Shown: positions 16,173-24,866 of the stretch, piece after piece
Numbering within the stretch: the first letter of the stretch is position 1
Layout: each line of letters opens with the position of its first letter
Assembly (NCBI RefSeq): GCF_003269035.1
Contig: NZ_QLTK01000032.1
Coordinates: 1 to 64,000 of the forward strand
Length of the DNA: 64,000 nucleotides
From: Paraburkholderia bryophila
GTDB taxonomy: Bacteria > Pseudomonadota > Gammaproteobacteria > Burkholderiales > Burkholderiaceae
Reading direction: 5' to 3'
The notes under the pieces: model-generated
What the model was told of the DNA's origin: nothing
The model's database searches: none
The model's input: only the letters and a program-made list of their open reading frames with translations
Position numbers and translations under genes: made by a program

Positions 16173-18770
16173 ATGGCGATTATTTACGTCGAATCGAACA
16201 CCACGGGCTTTGGACACCGCTTGCTGGAGGTGTCGTGTCTGTATGACAGCGTCTATTTCTTCATTGGCGACCCGGCACGCTATGCCTTTCTGGACCGCTT
16301 GCCGGCGGCCGTGAACGTCGTGCTCTGCGATACGCGTTCCGTCGACGCGTTACGCGAGGCCGCTGCGCAGATCGACGCGATCCGCTATGTCGTGTCGACC
16401 AGCGACGCGTTTATCGACATCGCCGCGCGGCTGTCCGGCGAACTCGGCTTGCCGACCAACTCCGCTGCGGCCATTGCGTTATGCCGCGACAAGCTGCGCT
16501 TGCAGGACGTGCTGCGCGACAGCGGCGTCGCCTATCCGCACACCACGACGATCCGTTCCACCGAAGCCGTGGCACGCCTGAGCTTCCCGGTGATCGTCAA
16601 GCCGAGGCAAGGCACGGGTAGCATCGGCGTGCGGCTGGTGGAAAGCGCGCAGGACTTTCCGCTTAACGCCGGCGACGATCTGATCTGCCAGCGCTTCATT
16701 CCGGGCACCGAGTTTTCGGTCGAATCGTTCAGCGACGCCGACGGTCATCAGATTCTCGGCGTGACGCGCAAGTTCGTCACCAAGCCGCCGCATTTCCTCG
16801 AACTGGCCCACGTATTTCCGGCCGACCTCGACACCGCGGTTCGCGCGCGGATCGTCGATACGGTGCGGCGCGCGCTCGACGCGGTCGGCTACCGTTTCGG
16901 CCCCGCGCATACCGAGGTGAAGGTGCACGACGGCGTGGTGTCGATCATCGAAATCAACGCGCGCCTCGCCGGCGGCATGATTCCGACGCTGATGGAGCGT
17001 TCGTTCGGCTGGTCGATGGCGGACCTGTACGTGCGCAGCTATCTGGCCGGCCGCAGCCAGTTCGTGGTGCCGACGCCCGCGCTCTATAGCGCCGTCGCGT
17101 TCGTGGTGCCGGAGGTGGGGCGCCGCTATATCGGCATCGACTTTCCGCGCGATTGCATCGACGCGGGGCTCTTTCGCAGCGAAGGCGTCAACGCGGGCAA
17201 GTTCGACTTTTCCGACCGTGCGGGTTATGTGATTTCGGTGGGCCGTAGCGCCATGTCGGCGCTGCGGCAAAGCCTGTCGCTGCGCATGCGTTCCACGGTG
17301 CTTTATGACGACCGGCGCGATCCGCCGCCCGACGCGCGGACGATTCACGAGATCGTCTACCGCAAATCCGGGCCGGGCTTCGGCGGCCTGACCGACACGC
17401 TGCTCGTGATCGAAAAGGCTCATCTCACGATGCTGCGTCGGCAAGGCGTGCTGAACGCCGCCCAGTTCGACGCGTTGAAGCAGGCCGTGCTGGCGCTGGA
17501 GGCCGATCCCGGCCTGCTGCGCGATCACGTATCGGGTCGCGGCGATTACTTCGACTACGAGAACTACGTGATCGACCGGTGCGGCCGCGAAACCGGCGGC
17601 ATGATCCAGGCGGCGCGCTCGCGCAACGATATCAACAGCACGCACCTGTCGCTCACTTTACGCGAGGCGCTGGCGCGGGTGAGTTCGCGCACCGTCGAAC
17701 TGGCCGCCGTGCTGGCGCGCCGCGCCAACGAAACCGCCCACCTATTGTTGCCGATCTACAGCCAGTATCAAACGGCCATGCCGGGTTCGGCCGGTCACTA
17801 TCTGGTGGCGCAAGGCCAGATCCTGCTCGACACGCAGGGGGCGTTATCGGCCTTGCATGACGGCCTGAGCGTGTCGCCGCTCGGCGCCTGCGCGGGCGCG
17901 GGGACGACGTTCGCCACCGACACGCACAGCACCGCGGCGTTGCTCGGTTTCGCGAGCGGCCCGTCGAATTCGCTGCGGGCGATCAGCGACAAGAATCATG
18001 CGCAGCGCGGCGTGTATCTGCTGACCGAACTGAGCGGCAACCTGAACCGGATCGCCAGCGACCTGCAACTGTGGACCATGCGCGAACTGGCGCTCGTCGC
18101 GTTGCCGGACGCGATGTACGGCGGCTCCTCCAACATGCCGCAAAAGCGCAACCCGTACCTGCTCGAGTGGCTGCGTCTGGCTCACGAACGCAACGCCGCC
18201 CGCTTGACCATGGCCGTGTCGTCGCTGTCGCATCTGCCGACCGGCAACTCCTATCAGGCGAGCCGCACGGCCATCGAGACGCTGGTCGAATCGACCGGGC
18301 AGATCGTGGAGATGCTGACCGTGCTGACCTATGCGATCGACGGCATGCGTTTCGATGCGGATGCCGCACGGCGCGCGCTCGAAGCGGGCAACGGCTGCGC
18401 GACGCTCGCAGCGGAGTTACTGGTGCAGCGGCATGAGGCTTCGTTTCGCGATGCGCACACGCTGGTGGGCCGCGCGCTCGCGGCTCCTGACACGACCAGC
18501 ACGACCCGCACGACCACCGAAGCCACCGAGGCGCCCCCCGCCGACACAAGCGCGCGAGTGCTGCTCGCCAGCATGAACGACGAACTGGCGGCCGGCCAGG
18601 TATTCGAACGTCTCAGCGGCGGCGGCGGCCCGTCGACGGAAAACACGCGCGCGGCCTGCCAAGCCCTCGACGCGCAGCTGCGCGACGCCCGCCGGCATCA
18701 TCTGGCGCGCGCCGCGCGCGCCGCCACGCTCGCGCATGAACTCGACCGCGGCTTCAGGAGAACCCTTTGA
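16173..18770 (+). CDS. ATP-grasp ligase-argininosuccinate lyase-type fusion
   Basis: This 865-residue protein has two enzyme domains. Residues 1 to about 390 are an ATP-grasp ligase (FPVIVKPRQGTGSIGV, FIPGTEFSVESFSD, IIEINARLAGG near residue 265). Residues about 400-865 belong to the fumarase/argininosuccinate lyase superfamily, with 'GGMIQAARSRNDINSTH', 'AGAGTTF' and the signature GSSNMPQKRNP near residues 650-660. A low-complexity Thr/Ala insert lies near residue 775. The logic matches PurC-PurB chemistry: activate a carboxylate with ATP, couple aspartate, then release fumarate to leave an amide or amidine nitrogen. The real substrate is unknown. The TGA overlaps the next start. Confidence 0.85.
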   Translation: MAIIYVESNTTGFGHRLLEVSCLYDSVYFFIGDPARYAFLDRLPAAVNVVLCDTRSVDALREAAAQIDAIRYVVSTSDAFIDIAARLSGELGLPTNSAAAIALCRDKLRLQDVLRDSGVAYPHTTTIRSTEAVARLSFPVIVKPRQGTGSIGVRLVESAQDFPLNAGDDLICQRFIPGTEFSVESFSDADGHQILGVTRKFVTKPPHFLELAHVFPADLDTAVRARIVDTVRRALDAVGYRFGPAHTEVKVHDGVVSIIEINARLAGGMIPTLMERSFGWSMADLYVRSYLAGRSQFVVPTPALYSAVAFVVPEVGRRYIGIDFPRDCIDAGLFRSEGVNAGKFDFSDRAGYVISVGRSAMSALRQSLSLRMRSTVLYDDRRDPPPDARTIHEIVYRKSGPGFGGLTDTLLVIEKAHLTMLRRQGVLNAAQFDALKQAVLALEADPGLLRDHVSGRGDYFDYENYVIDRCGRETGGMIQAARSRNDINSTHLSLTLREALARVSSRTVELAAVLARRANETAHLLLPIYSQYQTAMPGSAGHYLVAQGQILLDTQGALSALHDGLSVSPLGACAGAGTTFATDTHSTAALLGFASGPSNSLRAISDKNHAQRGVYLLTELSGNLNRIASDLQLWTMRELALVALPDAMYGGSSNMPQKRNPYLLEWLRLAHERNAARLTMAVSSLSHLPTGNSYQASRTAIETLVESTGQIVEMLTVLTYAIDGMRFDADAARRALEAGNGCATLAAELLVQRHEASFRDAHTLVGRALAAPDTTSTTRTTTEATEAPPADTSARVLLASMNDELAAGQVFERLSGGGGPSTENTRAACQALDAQLRDARRHHLARAARAATLAHELDRGFRRTL

Positions 18771-19624
18771 ACAGCTCGACGCCATCCATCCCGTCCACGC
18801 CCCCGACGCCGGACATCACCTTGCTGTGCGCGGACGGACCGCATCATCTGTATCTGGCCAGCGAAATCCTGAAGACCTTCGGTAAGGTACGGATCATCGT
18901 CGAACCCGGCCACGCTCAAGCTGCCCGTTTGCTGCGTAACGGCCATTACCGCGCGTATGGCTGGACGCTGTATCACCGGTGGCGGCGCAGCCTGTTCGGT
19001 TACGACGCTTACCGTCAACGCTACTTCACGCAACACGAAGCGCCGCTCACGTGGGAGGCGCTGCGCGGCGACGCCCGCGTTCGCCTGATAGAAACACCGT
19101 GGATCAACGATCCTTGCGTCGTCGAAACCTTGCGGGAAGAGGGCGCCGACGCGTACATCGTGATGGGCACCAAGAAGATCGGCGAGGCCGTGCTCGCGCA
19201 CATTCCGCCCGACCGGATTCTCAATCTGCACGGCGGTCATCTGCCGCACTACAAGGGCAATCACTGTTTCTTCTTCGCGCTGCATCACGGCGAATTCGAC
19301 AAGCTGAGCACGACGCTCCACCGCGTGGCATCCGGTCTCGATACCGGCGCGATCGTCTCGCACCACACGGTGCAATTCCAGCCGGGCGACAATTCGGAAA
19401 CGCTTTATTCGCGCGCCGAAAAACGGGCCGTCGACAACCTGGTCGCCCGCCTCAAGATAGACCCGGACGTCACGCGCTGGGACAGCGAACCGCAACCCAA
19501 CGCGGGCACGACTTACCGCATGCGCGATCGCGGCCCGCTGATCGAACTCGCGCACCGTTTCGCGCTGTTGCGCCACCTCCACGCGGCGTCGGCCGTGCGC
19601 CGGAAAGGGAATCAGGCACGATGA
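18767..19624 (+). CDS. Formyltransferase-family protein (10-formyl-THF type)
   Basis: This 285-residue protein has the catalytic set of methionyl-tRNA formyltransferase-like enzymes: 'LNLHGGHLPHYKGNH' (Asn153, His155), then 'HRVASGLDTGAIV' (Asp192). This is the Asn-His-Asp triad that moves a formyl group from 10-formyl-tetrahydrofolate to an amine. The C-terminal tRNA-binding domain of Fmt is absent, which suggests a small-molecule substrate. The start is TTG 18767, overlapping the upstream stop as TTGA, with AGGAGA five bases before it. Translational coupling on both sides (an ATGA overlap with the LysE gene) ties it to the cluster. Its position suggests late N-formylation of the product. 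Confidence 0.8.
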   Translation: MNSSTPSIPSTPPTPDITLLCADGPHHLYLASEILKTFGKVRIIVEPGHAQAARLLRNGHYRAYGWTLYHRWRRSLFGYDAYRQRYFTQHEAPLTWEALRGDARVRLIETPWINDPCVVETLREEGADAYIVMGTKKIGEAVLAHIPPDRILNLHGGHLPHYKGNHCFFFALHHGEFDKLSTTLHRVASGLDTGAIVSHHTVQFQPGDNSETLYSRAEKRAVDNLVARLKIDPDVTRWDSEPQPNAGTTYRMRDRGPLIELAHRFALLRHLHAASAVRRKGNQAR

Positions 19625-20217
19625 ACAACGCACTGCTGGCCCAGCTTTCGCAGGTCGCGCTGTTTTCGATCCCGCTGACTATTTCGCCGGGCCCGAACAA
19701 CCTGATGATGACCACCAATTGCGCGCAGTTCGGCTTCCGGCGCACGCTGCCTTCGCTGGTCGGCATTTCGCTCGGCGTGTTCGTGCTGTTCATGGTGGTG
19801 GCGCTGGGCCTCGGCGGCGTGCTGGCCCGCTATCCGCAACTGCATCTCGCGCTGAAGGTGGTGGGTTCGGCGTACATTCTGTATCTGTCGTATCTGCTGT
19901 TCACCTCGCATTCGTCGAGCGCGCAAAAGAAAACGACCGAGCGGCCGATCACGTTCGTTCAGGCGGCCTTGCTGCAGGTGTTGAATCCGAAGATCTGGCT
20001 GCTCGCGGCGACCGCCTGTTCCACGTTTCTCCCCCTCACCGGCAACGTGCACACCGACGCGATTCTGCTGTCGCTCACGCTCGGCGCGATCTTCTTTCCG
20101 TGCAATTCGATCTGGGCGCTGTTTGGACTCGTGATGCGCGGGGTAATGCGCGGCCGGGCGTTCTACCGGACCATGGGGGTCATGACCGCGTCGTCGGTCT
20201 TTTTCGTGCTGTTTTGA
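19621..20217 (+). CDS. LysE-family amino-acid exporter
   Basis: This 198-residue membrane protein of the LysE/RhtB superfamily has the typical N-terminal 'SIPLTISPGPNNLMMTTNCAQFGFRRTLPSLVGISLGVF', about six hydrophobic segments and a 'LLQVLNPKIWLLA' helix. The ATG overlaps the upstream TGA by four bases. In amino-acid antimetabolite clusters LysE proteins commonly export the product, which fits here. It lies in the inner membrane and works by proton antiport in characterised relatives. The gene after it starts 55 bases further on. Confidence 0.85.
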   Translation: MNNALLAQLSQVALFSIPLTISPGPNNLMMTTNCAQFGFRRTLPSLVGISLGVFVLFMVVALGLGGVLARYPQLHLALKVVGSAYILYLSYLLFTSHSSSAQKKTTERPITFVQAALLQVLNPKIWLLAATACSTFLPLTGNVHTDAILLSLTLGAIFFPCNSIWALFGLVMRGVMRGRAFYRTMGVMTASSVFFVLF

Positions 20218-20272
20218 GTTGGCTAATTAGCCGCGATTTCACGGCTTGCGCGCATTTCTACCAAGGACGGCC

Positions 20273-21229
20273 ATGAACCACATCGTGCTAGCGTTTTGCA
20301 TCGACCCGGCAAAAGATCCTGTTTCGTCGCATGTGCTCGCGCGGCTGCTGGCCGCCGGCGCTTTCTCGCCGACCGACGGCAGCGTGGACGGTCACCCCGT
20401 GTTGCGTGCGCAACTGGGCAGCGTGCGCTGCGATCTGCTGCAACTCGACGACGTGCTGAGCCACGACTACCCCCGCTACGCGCCGATCCTCAACGACGCG
20501 TTCGGCAATGCCGACGCGGTCGTCATCGTCAACTGGCACGAAGGCAAGAACGCGCCCGATCCGATCTTCACGGTGCAAACCACCGGCGACATCGAAACCG
20601 GCACCTTCAGTCCCGTCGATCCGGCCGTGACGCGCGCGCTGTTCCTCGCGGTGGAAACGCAGCGGCAAAAGGCCGGCCTCGGGCAATTCTCGACGTGGAT
20701 GGAAGCGACCCACTGGTCCGGACCCTTGTACGGCGCCGCATCAGGCAAGCTGGTGAGCCTCGTGAAGCCCTCGGTGATCGATCTGGAGATCGGCAGCACG
20801 CCGCGCGCATGGTCGTATCCGGCCGCCGCCGAGGTGCTCGCACGGGCGCTGCTCACGGCGTTCGAAGCGCTGGAGAAACCGGCAATTTCGCTACTGGGAA
20901 TCGGCGGCACGCATTTCGAGGCGGGCTTCACGCAACTGCTGCGCGACTATGGCGAAACCCAGGGGCTCGCGTTTTCGCATCTGCTGCCGAATCATTGGCT
21001 GGTTGCACATCGTTATGAGTCGTCGGCGCGGCTGCCCGATCTGCTGGCCTGCGCCCGTTCGATCAAAGGCGGCGTCGACGCGATCGCGTTCCACGACAAT
21101 CTGAAAAGCAGCTACAAGCACCAGGTGCAATTGCTCGCCGCCGAACTCGGCGTGCCGGCGTTCTCGCACCGCAAACTGAGATCGGACGACATTGCCGCCC
21201 TGATTCGCGACGCACGCGTCGAATCGTGA
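20273..21229 (+). CDS. D-aminoacyl-tRNA deacylase DTD2/GEK1-like protein
   Basis: This 318-residue protein resembles the archaeal/plant D-aminoacyl-tRNA deacylase family (DTD2, GEK1). It has 'FTVQTTGDIE' (about residue 99), 'MEATHWSGP' (143-151), 'DLEIGSTPRAWSY' (170-182), 'LLGIGGTHFE' (208-216) and 'AFSHLLPNHW' (233-242). In archaeal members the first motif reads EATHHGP; here the second His is Trp and a Ser is inserted before Gly. DTD2 releases D-amino acids, including aldehyde-modified ones, from tRNA. To my knowledge the family is characteristic of archaea and plants, so a bacterial copy at the end of an amino-acid biosynthetic operon suggests self-protection or a recruited hydrolase. ATG 20273 follows AAGGA. 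Confidence 0.75.
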   Translation: MNHIVLAFCIDPAKDPVSSHVLARLLAAGAFSPTDGSVDGHPVLRAQLGSVRCDLLQLDDVLSHDYPRYAPILNDAFGNADAVVIVNWHEGKNAPDPIFTVQTTGDIETGTFSPVDPAVTRALFLAVETQRQKAGLGQFSTWMEATHWSGPLYGAASGKLVSLVKPSVIDLEIGSTPRAWSYPAAAEVLARALLTAFEALEKPAISLLGIGGTHFEAGFTQLLRDYGETQGLAFSHLLPNHWLVAHRYESSARLPDLLACARSIKGGVDAIAFHDNLKSSYKHQVQLLAAELGVPAFSHRKLRSDDIAALIRDARVES

Positions 21230-21249
21230 CGCACAACGAGCGTGGTGGA

Positions 21250-22125
21250 TCAGAGGCCGCGAAGCGCTTTGGGCGGATAGCCGAAGTGCTTCCTGAACGC
21301 GGTCGTGAACTGACTATGTTGCGCGTAGCCGCATTCGAGCGCGATGGTGGTGATTTTCTGCGGGCTGTTCGTGAGCAGGTTGTGCGCGCGGCTCATTCTC
21401 GCGTGGGTCAGAAACGCATGCGGCGAGTGGCCGAAGGTGGTTTTGAATTTGCGCAGAAAGTGATACCGGCTGAGATTCACCAGGCTCGCCAGATCCTCGA
21501 GCCGCACCGGTTCGCCGAGGTTGTCGCCCAGATAGTCGCGCAGCAACCGGGTCTGATGCGCCGAAAAGCGGCCGCGCGTATTCGGCGCGTCGAGATCCGT
21601 GGCGGCATACGAGCGGATCGTGTTGAGCAGAATCCAGCTCATCAGGCCGTCCACGCCCAGCAGCAGCGACTTGTCGTCCCAATCGGCAAGCGCGATGCTC
21701 GCGGCCGCCGCACTGATCACCGGCGAGGCCTCCTGGAACACCTCGCGGAACGAATAACTCTCCGGCGGCTGGCGCAGCGACTGGAGCAGGCTTTCCTCGA
21801 AGTTGCGCGGATCGAAATACACGTGCAGGAAATTCAGCCGCTCGGTGATCTGCCACTGCGATTGACCTTCGCCGATGGGAAACAGACAGACCGCGTTTTT
21901 GAAGCCGCGCCGCAAAATCTGCCGGCCCAACACCTGGTTGCAGTTTTCCCCGCCCGACAGGTACACGCTCAGTACGTTTTCGTTCGAACTCCGATACTCG
22001 GTGAGCGTATTGCGTCCGGTCCACTCCGACACCACGATGCCCGACGGCAAGTGCATGGACCGGACGAGCTCGGCACCCGCCGATTTCAGCGCGCCTCTGA
22101 CGTTAATCGAGTTTGAAGACAGCAT
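21250..22125 (-). CDS. AraC-family transcriptional regulator
   Basis: This 291-residue regulator has a two-helix AraC DNA-binding domain at about residues 190-290 ('VRLEDLASLVNLSRYHFLRKFKTTFGHSPHAFLTHARMSRAHNLL...ALECGYAQHSQFTTAFRKHFGYPPKALR'). The N-terminal half, about 180 residues, is a cupin-like sensor of unknown ligand. It is convergent with the DTD2-like gene, with only 20 bases between stops, so it closes the cluster on its right side. Control of the cluster operon is plausible from position alone. No binding site could be identified by eye. Confidence 0.85.
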   Translation of the reverse strand: MLSSNSINVRGALKSAGAELVRSMHLPSGIVVSEWTGRNTLTEYRSSNENVLSVYLSGGENCNQVLGRQILRRGFKNAVCLFPIGEGQSQWQITERLNFLHVYFDPRNFEESLLQSLRQPPESYSFREVFQEASPVISAAAASIALADWDDKSLLLGVDGLMSWILLNTIRSYAATDLDAPNTRGRFSAHQTRLLRDYLGDNLGEPVRLEDLASLVNLSRYHFLRKFKTTFGHSPHAFLTHARMSRAHNLLTNSPQKITTIALECGYAQHSQFTTAFRKHFGYPPKALRGL

Positions 22126-22331
22126 CTTGCAAATGATCGCTTATCGGCTGGTGGTGGAGCGGGCGGCGGCGTGCCGTGCTACGAAAAGCAGCAGAAACGG
22201 CCCGCCGGTCCGGCATGAGTGCGGCAACGAATGTGGCTAATGAGGGGCTATTGTGTCAGAAGATGAGAGTCGTGAGCGCGCGGCCCGGCGGGGTAGCCAG
22301 CGCGCATAAAACCCCGTGTTTTCAGCGGCTT

Positions 22332-23633
22332 TTATTCGCTGCTGGTCCACTCCACGTTCGCGCCCACCGAGCGCAAATTCTCGACGAAGCGTGGATGCGC
22401 GCGGCGGATCGGTAGCGCATTCATGATTTCGGAGCGTCCCTCGATGCTGGCCGCCACCATCAGCAACGCAATCGCCACGCGAATGATGTACGGGCTTTCG
22501 ACCCGCGCCGGGCTCAGCGTCAGTCCGCCGAACGTGATCAGCCGGTGCGGATCGGACAGGAATACATGCGCGCCGAATTTCGAGAGTTCGCTGGTCCAGC
22601 CCATCGCGCCGTCGTAGACCTTGTTCCAGAACATCGCGCTGCCCTCGGCCTTGACGCCGAGCGCGACGAAGATCGGCAGCAGATCGACCGGCACATACGG
22701 CCACGGCGCGGCTTCGACCTTGGTGAGAATATTCTGCGTGAACGGCCGGCGCACTTTCAGCGCGCCGTTGCCGTGGGCGCGGGACCAGCCGTCGCGATGC
22801 ACCACGTCGACGCCGAACTTGGCGAACGTGCGGTCGATCAGCGGGAACTGTTCGGGTGCCGTGTTCCTCACCACGATGTCGCCGCCGGTGATCGCGCCCA
22901 GCGCGAGAAACGTGGCGATTTCGTGGAAGTCTTCGCTGAAACGGAACTCGCCGCCGCCGAGCCGCTGGCCGCCCGTCACGCTGAGCCGCGAGGTGCCGAT
23001 GCCGTCGATGCTCACGCCGAGCATCGCGAGAAAGCGGCAGAACTCCTGCACGTGCGGCTCGGACGCCGCGTTGGTGAGCGTGGAGGTGCCGTCGGCGGCG
23101 GCCGCGCACAGCGCGAAGTTTTCGGTGGTCGTGACCGACGCGTAGTCGAGCCAGTGATCGTTGGCGGCCATGCGCCGCTCATTGCGCACGATCAGCGATT
23201 CGTCGGTACGCGTGACGCGCGCGCCGAAACGCTCGAACACCTCGACGTGCGGGTCGATCTCGCGCACGCCGAGCGTGCAGCCTTTCACGTCGCTTTCGAG
23301 GCGCGCCACATTGAAACGCGCGAGCAGCGGCGGCACCAGCATGATCGACGAGCGCATCTCTTCGGGCAGCTTGTGCGTGACCGGATCGAAGGTGGTGGCG
23401 TGATGATGCAGATCGAGTATGCCGGTCGAAAAATCCACCGACACGTCGCTGCCCAGCGCGCGGAAGATGTCGAGGATTTTCTTGACGTCGGTGATCTCCG
23501 GCACGCCGATCAGGCGTACCGGCTGGTCGGTGAGGAGGGTGGCGCAGAGAATCGGCAGTACGGCGTTCTTGTTGGCGGACGGCGTGATTTCGCCGCGTAA
23601 CGGCAGGCCGCCGTGGACGATCAGGTTGGACAT
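22332..23633 (-). CDS. murA2: UDP-GlcNAc enolpyruvyl transferase paralogue (MurA-like)
   Basis: This 433-residue protein of the EPSP synthase/MurA family has the substrate Lys22 ('ITPSANKNAVLPIL') and the PEP-binding Cys119 ('VKGCTLGVREIDPHV'), so a fosfomycin-sensitive active site is predicted. It departs from housekeeping MurA in other conserved segments (for example 'DFHEIATFLALGAITGGDIVV'). Burkholderiaceae normally keep their main murA near the his genes, so this is probably a second copy. I prefer ATG 23633 over a TTG nine bases upstream. It may supply extra MurA or an enolpyruvyl transfer in another pathway. Its position beside the biosynthetic cluster may be chance. Confidence 0.75.
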   Translation of the reverse strand: MSNLIVHGGLPLRGEITPSANKNAVLPILCATLLTDQPVRLIGVPEITDVKKILDIFRALGSDVSVDFSTGILDLHHHATTFDPVTHKLPEEMRSSIMLVPPLLARFNVARLESDVKGCTLGVREIDPHVEVFERFGARVTRTDESLIVRNERRMAANDHWLDYASVTTTENFALCAAAADGTSTLTNAASEPHVQEFCRFLAMLGVSIDGIGTSRLSVTGGQRLGGGEFRFSEDFHEIATFLALGAITGGDIVVRNTAPEQFPLIDRTFAKFGVDVVHRDGWSRAHGNGALKVRRPFTQNILTKVEAAPWPYVPVDLLPIFVALGVKAEGSAMFWNKVYDGAMGWTSELSKFGAHVFLSDPHRLITFGGLTLSPARVESPYIIRVAIALLMVAASIEGRSEIMNALPIRRAHPRFVENLRSVGANVEWTSSE

Positions 23634-23798
23634 GTTCGGCAAGCTTTGAAGAATGAAGACGCGAGGCCGTCATGATGCCATCGCCCGGGCGCGCCCGCTT
23701 CACTATCCGCCGGGTTGGTACACGGTGCGGTCAAGCGCGCGCTCAGGCGTCGCGTTTGGTGTCTTGCTTAGGGCGCCCTTAGTGCCGCGCTCAGGCGC

Positions 23799-24752
23799 TC
23801 ACACGCCCGCCGCCACCGTCGGCGCATGCGCATGCGCCTGCGCCGCAGACGACGCGGCCTCCAGCCGCAGAAACTCGATCAACGGCTCCAGCAGCTTGTG
23901 CCGGCGCTCCGGGGCCGTGCGCAGCACGAAGCACCACGAGGCCGGTCGCGACAGGTCGGGAAAAAGTCGCACCAGACGGCCGCTGCGCAGGTCCGCTTCG
24001 ATCAGCGGCAGGCGTCCGAGCGCGATCCCGGCGCCGCCGATCGCCGCACCGAGCACCTGACTGAAACCGCTATAACGGACGATCTTGGTTTCGAAATCGC
24101 TGGGCAAGCCGAACTGCCCCTGCCAGTTGCGCCACTCGAATTCGGGCGCATTCTCATGGGTTTCCTGCAGCAGACGGCAGCGGCACACCGCCTTCGACGC
24201 GAACGGATGCAGCTCCGGCGCGCAGACCGGGAACACCTCTTCGCGAAACAGCACGAGATCGTCGGCGCGCACCGTGTCTACGTGGATATGCACGACGCCG
24301 AGATCGACGCCATGGCGGGCGAAGTCCGGGTCGCCGTCCAGCGTGATGGCGCTCAGCGGCGTCTCGGGATAGCGCGCGGAAAACTCGGCGAGACGGCGCG
24401 CGAGCCACATCGACGAAAGCGAGCCGTTGGCCGCCACGGTCAGTTTTTTCGGCACCCCCATGACCTGCGAGCAGGCCTCTTCCAGCAGCGAGAGTGCATG
24501 ACTCACGGCCGGCAGCAGACTGGCCCCCGCCTCGGTCAGGCCAATGCCGCCGAGTCCCGTGCTGCGTTCGAGCAGGCGGGCGTCGAGCAGGGCTTCGAGG
24601 CCGCGGATCTGATGGCTGACCGCGCTGGTCGACACACTCAATTCGGTCGCGGCGCGGGCGAAACCGCCGAGCCGCACAGTCGCCTCGAAAGCGCGCAGCG
24701 AGGCGAGCGGCGGGATATGAGACTTGGGGGACTTAGTGGACTTGAGGGTCAT
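23799..24752 (-). CDS. LysR-family transcriptional regulator
   Basis: This 317-residue LysR protein of the GcvA-like type has its winged helix at about residues 15-75 ('LASLRAFEATVRLGGFARAATELSVSTSAVSHQIRGLE') and an effector domain from about residue 105 ('KKLTVAANGSLSSMWLARRLAEFSARYPETPLSAI'). It is divergently transcribed from the fused ABC exporter, sharing a 114-base region. That region contains TCAACACCCGTTGA (24772-24785), a possible dyad site. Control of the exporter is the usual arrangement for such a pair. I chose ATG 24752 because the longer frame extends into the promoter region and lacks LysR character. The effector is unknown. Confidence 0.85.
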   Translation of the reverse strand: MTLKSTKSPKSHIPPLASLRAFEATVRLGGFARAATELSVSTSAVSHQIRGLEALLDARLLERSTGLGGIGLTEAGASLLPAVSHALSLLEEACSQVMGVPKKLTVAANGSLSSMWLARRLAEFSARYPETPLSAITLDGDPDFARHGVDLGVVHIHVDTVRADDLVLFREEVFPVCAPELHPFASKAVCRCRLLQETHENAPEFEWRNWQGQFGLPSDFETKIVRYSGFSQVLGAAIGGAGIALGRLPLIEADLRSGRLVRLFPDLSRPASWCFVLRTAPERRHKLLEPLIEFLRLEAASSAAQAHAHAPTVAAGV

Positions 24753-24771
24753 GCGGGGTATTGTAGGATAC

Positions 24772-24785
24772 TCAACACCCGTTGA
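24772..24785. promoter_or_regulatory. Possible LysR operator in the divergent promoter region
   Basis: TCAACACCCGTTGA has 5-bp perfect arms around ACCC. It lies 20 bases upstream of the LysR start and 81 bases upstream of the exporter start. A canonical T-N11-A box is not present, so this is only a candidate. Confidence 0.3.
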
Positions 24786-24866
24786 AAAACCATCTTTTGC
24801 CTCGCTTCGCGCGCCCCTGTAACGTCGCATCCATCCGATACGACAAGCAATCAAAAAGGGGCAAGC

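Noticed and set aside
22283..22345. Weak hairpin AAAAC...GTTTT near the MurA-like gene end
   Set aside because: The stem is five AT pairs with no T-run in the correct direction; too weak to call a terminator.
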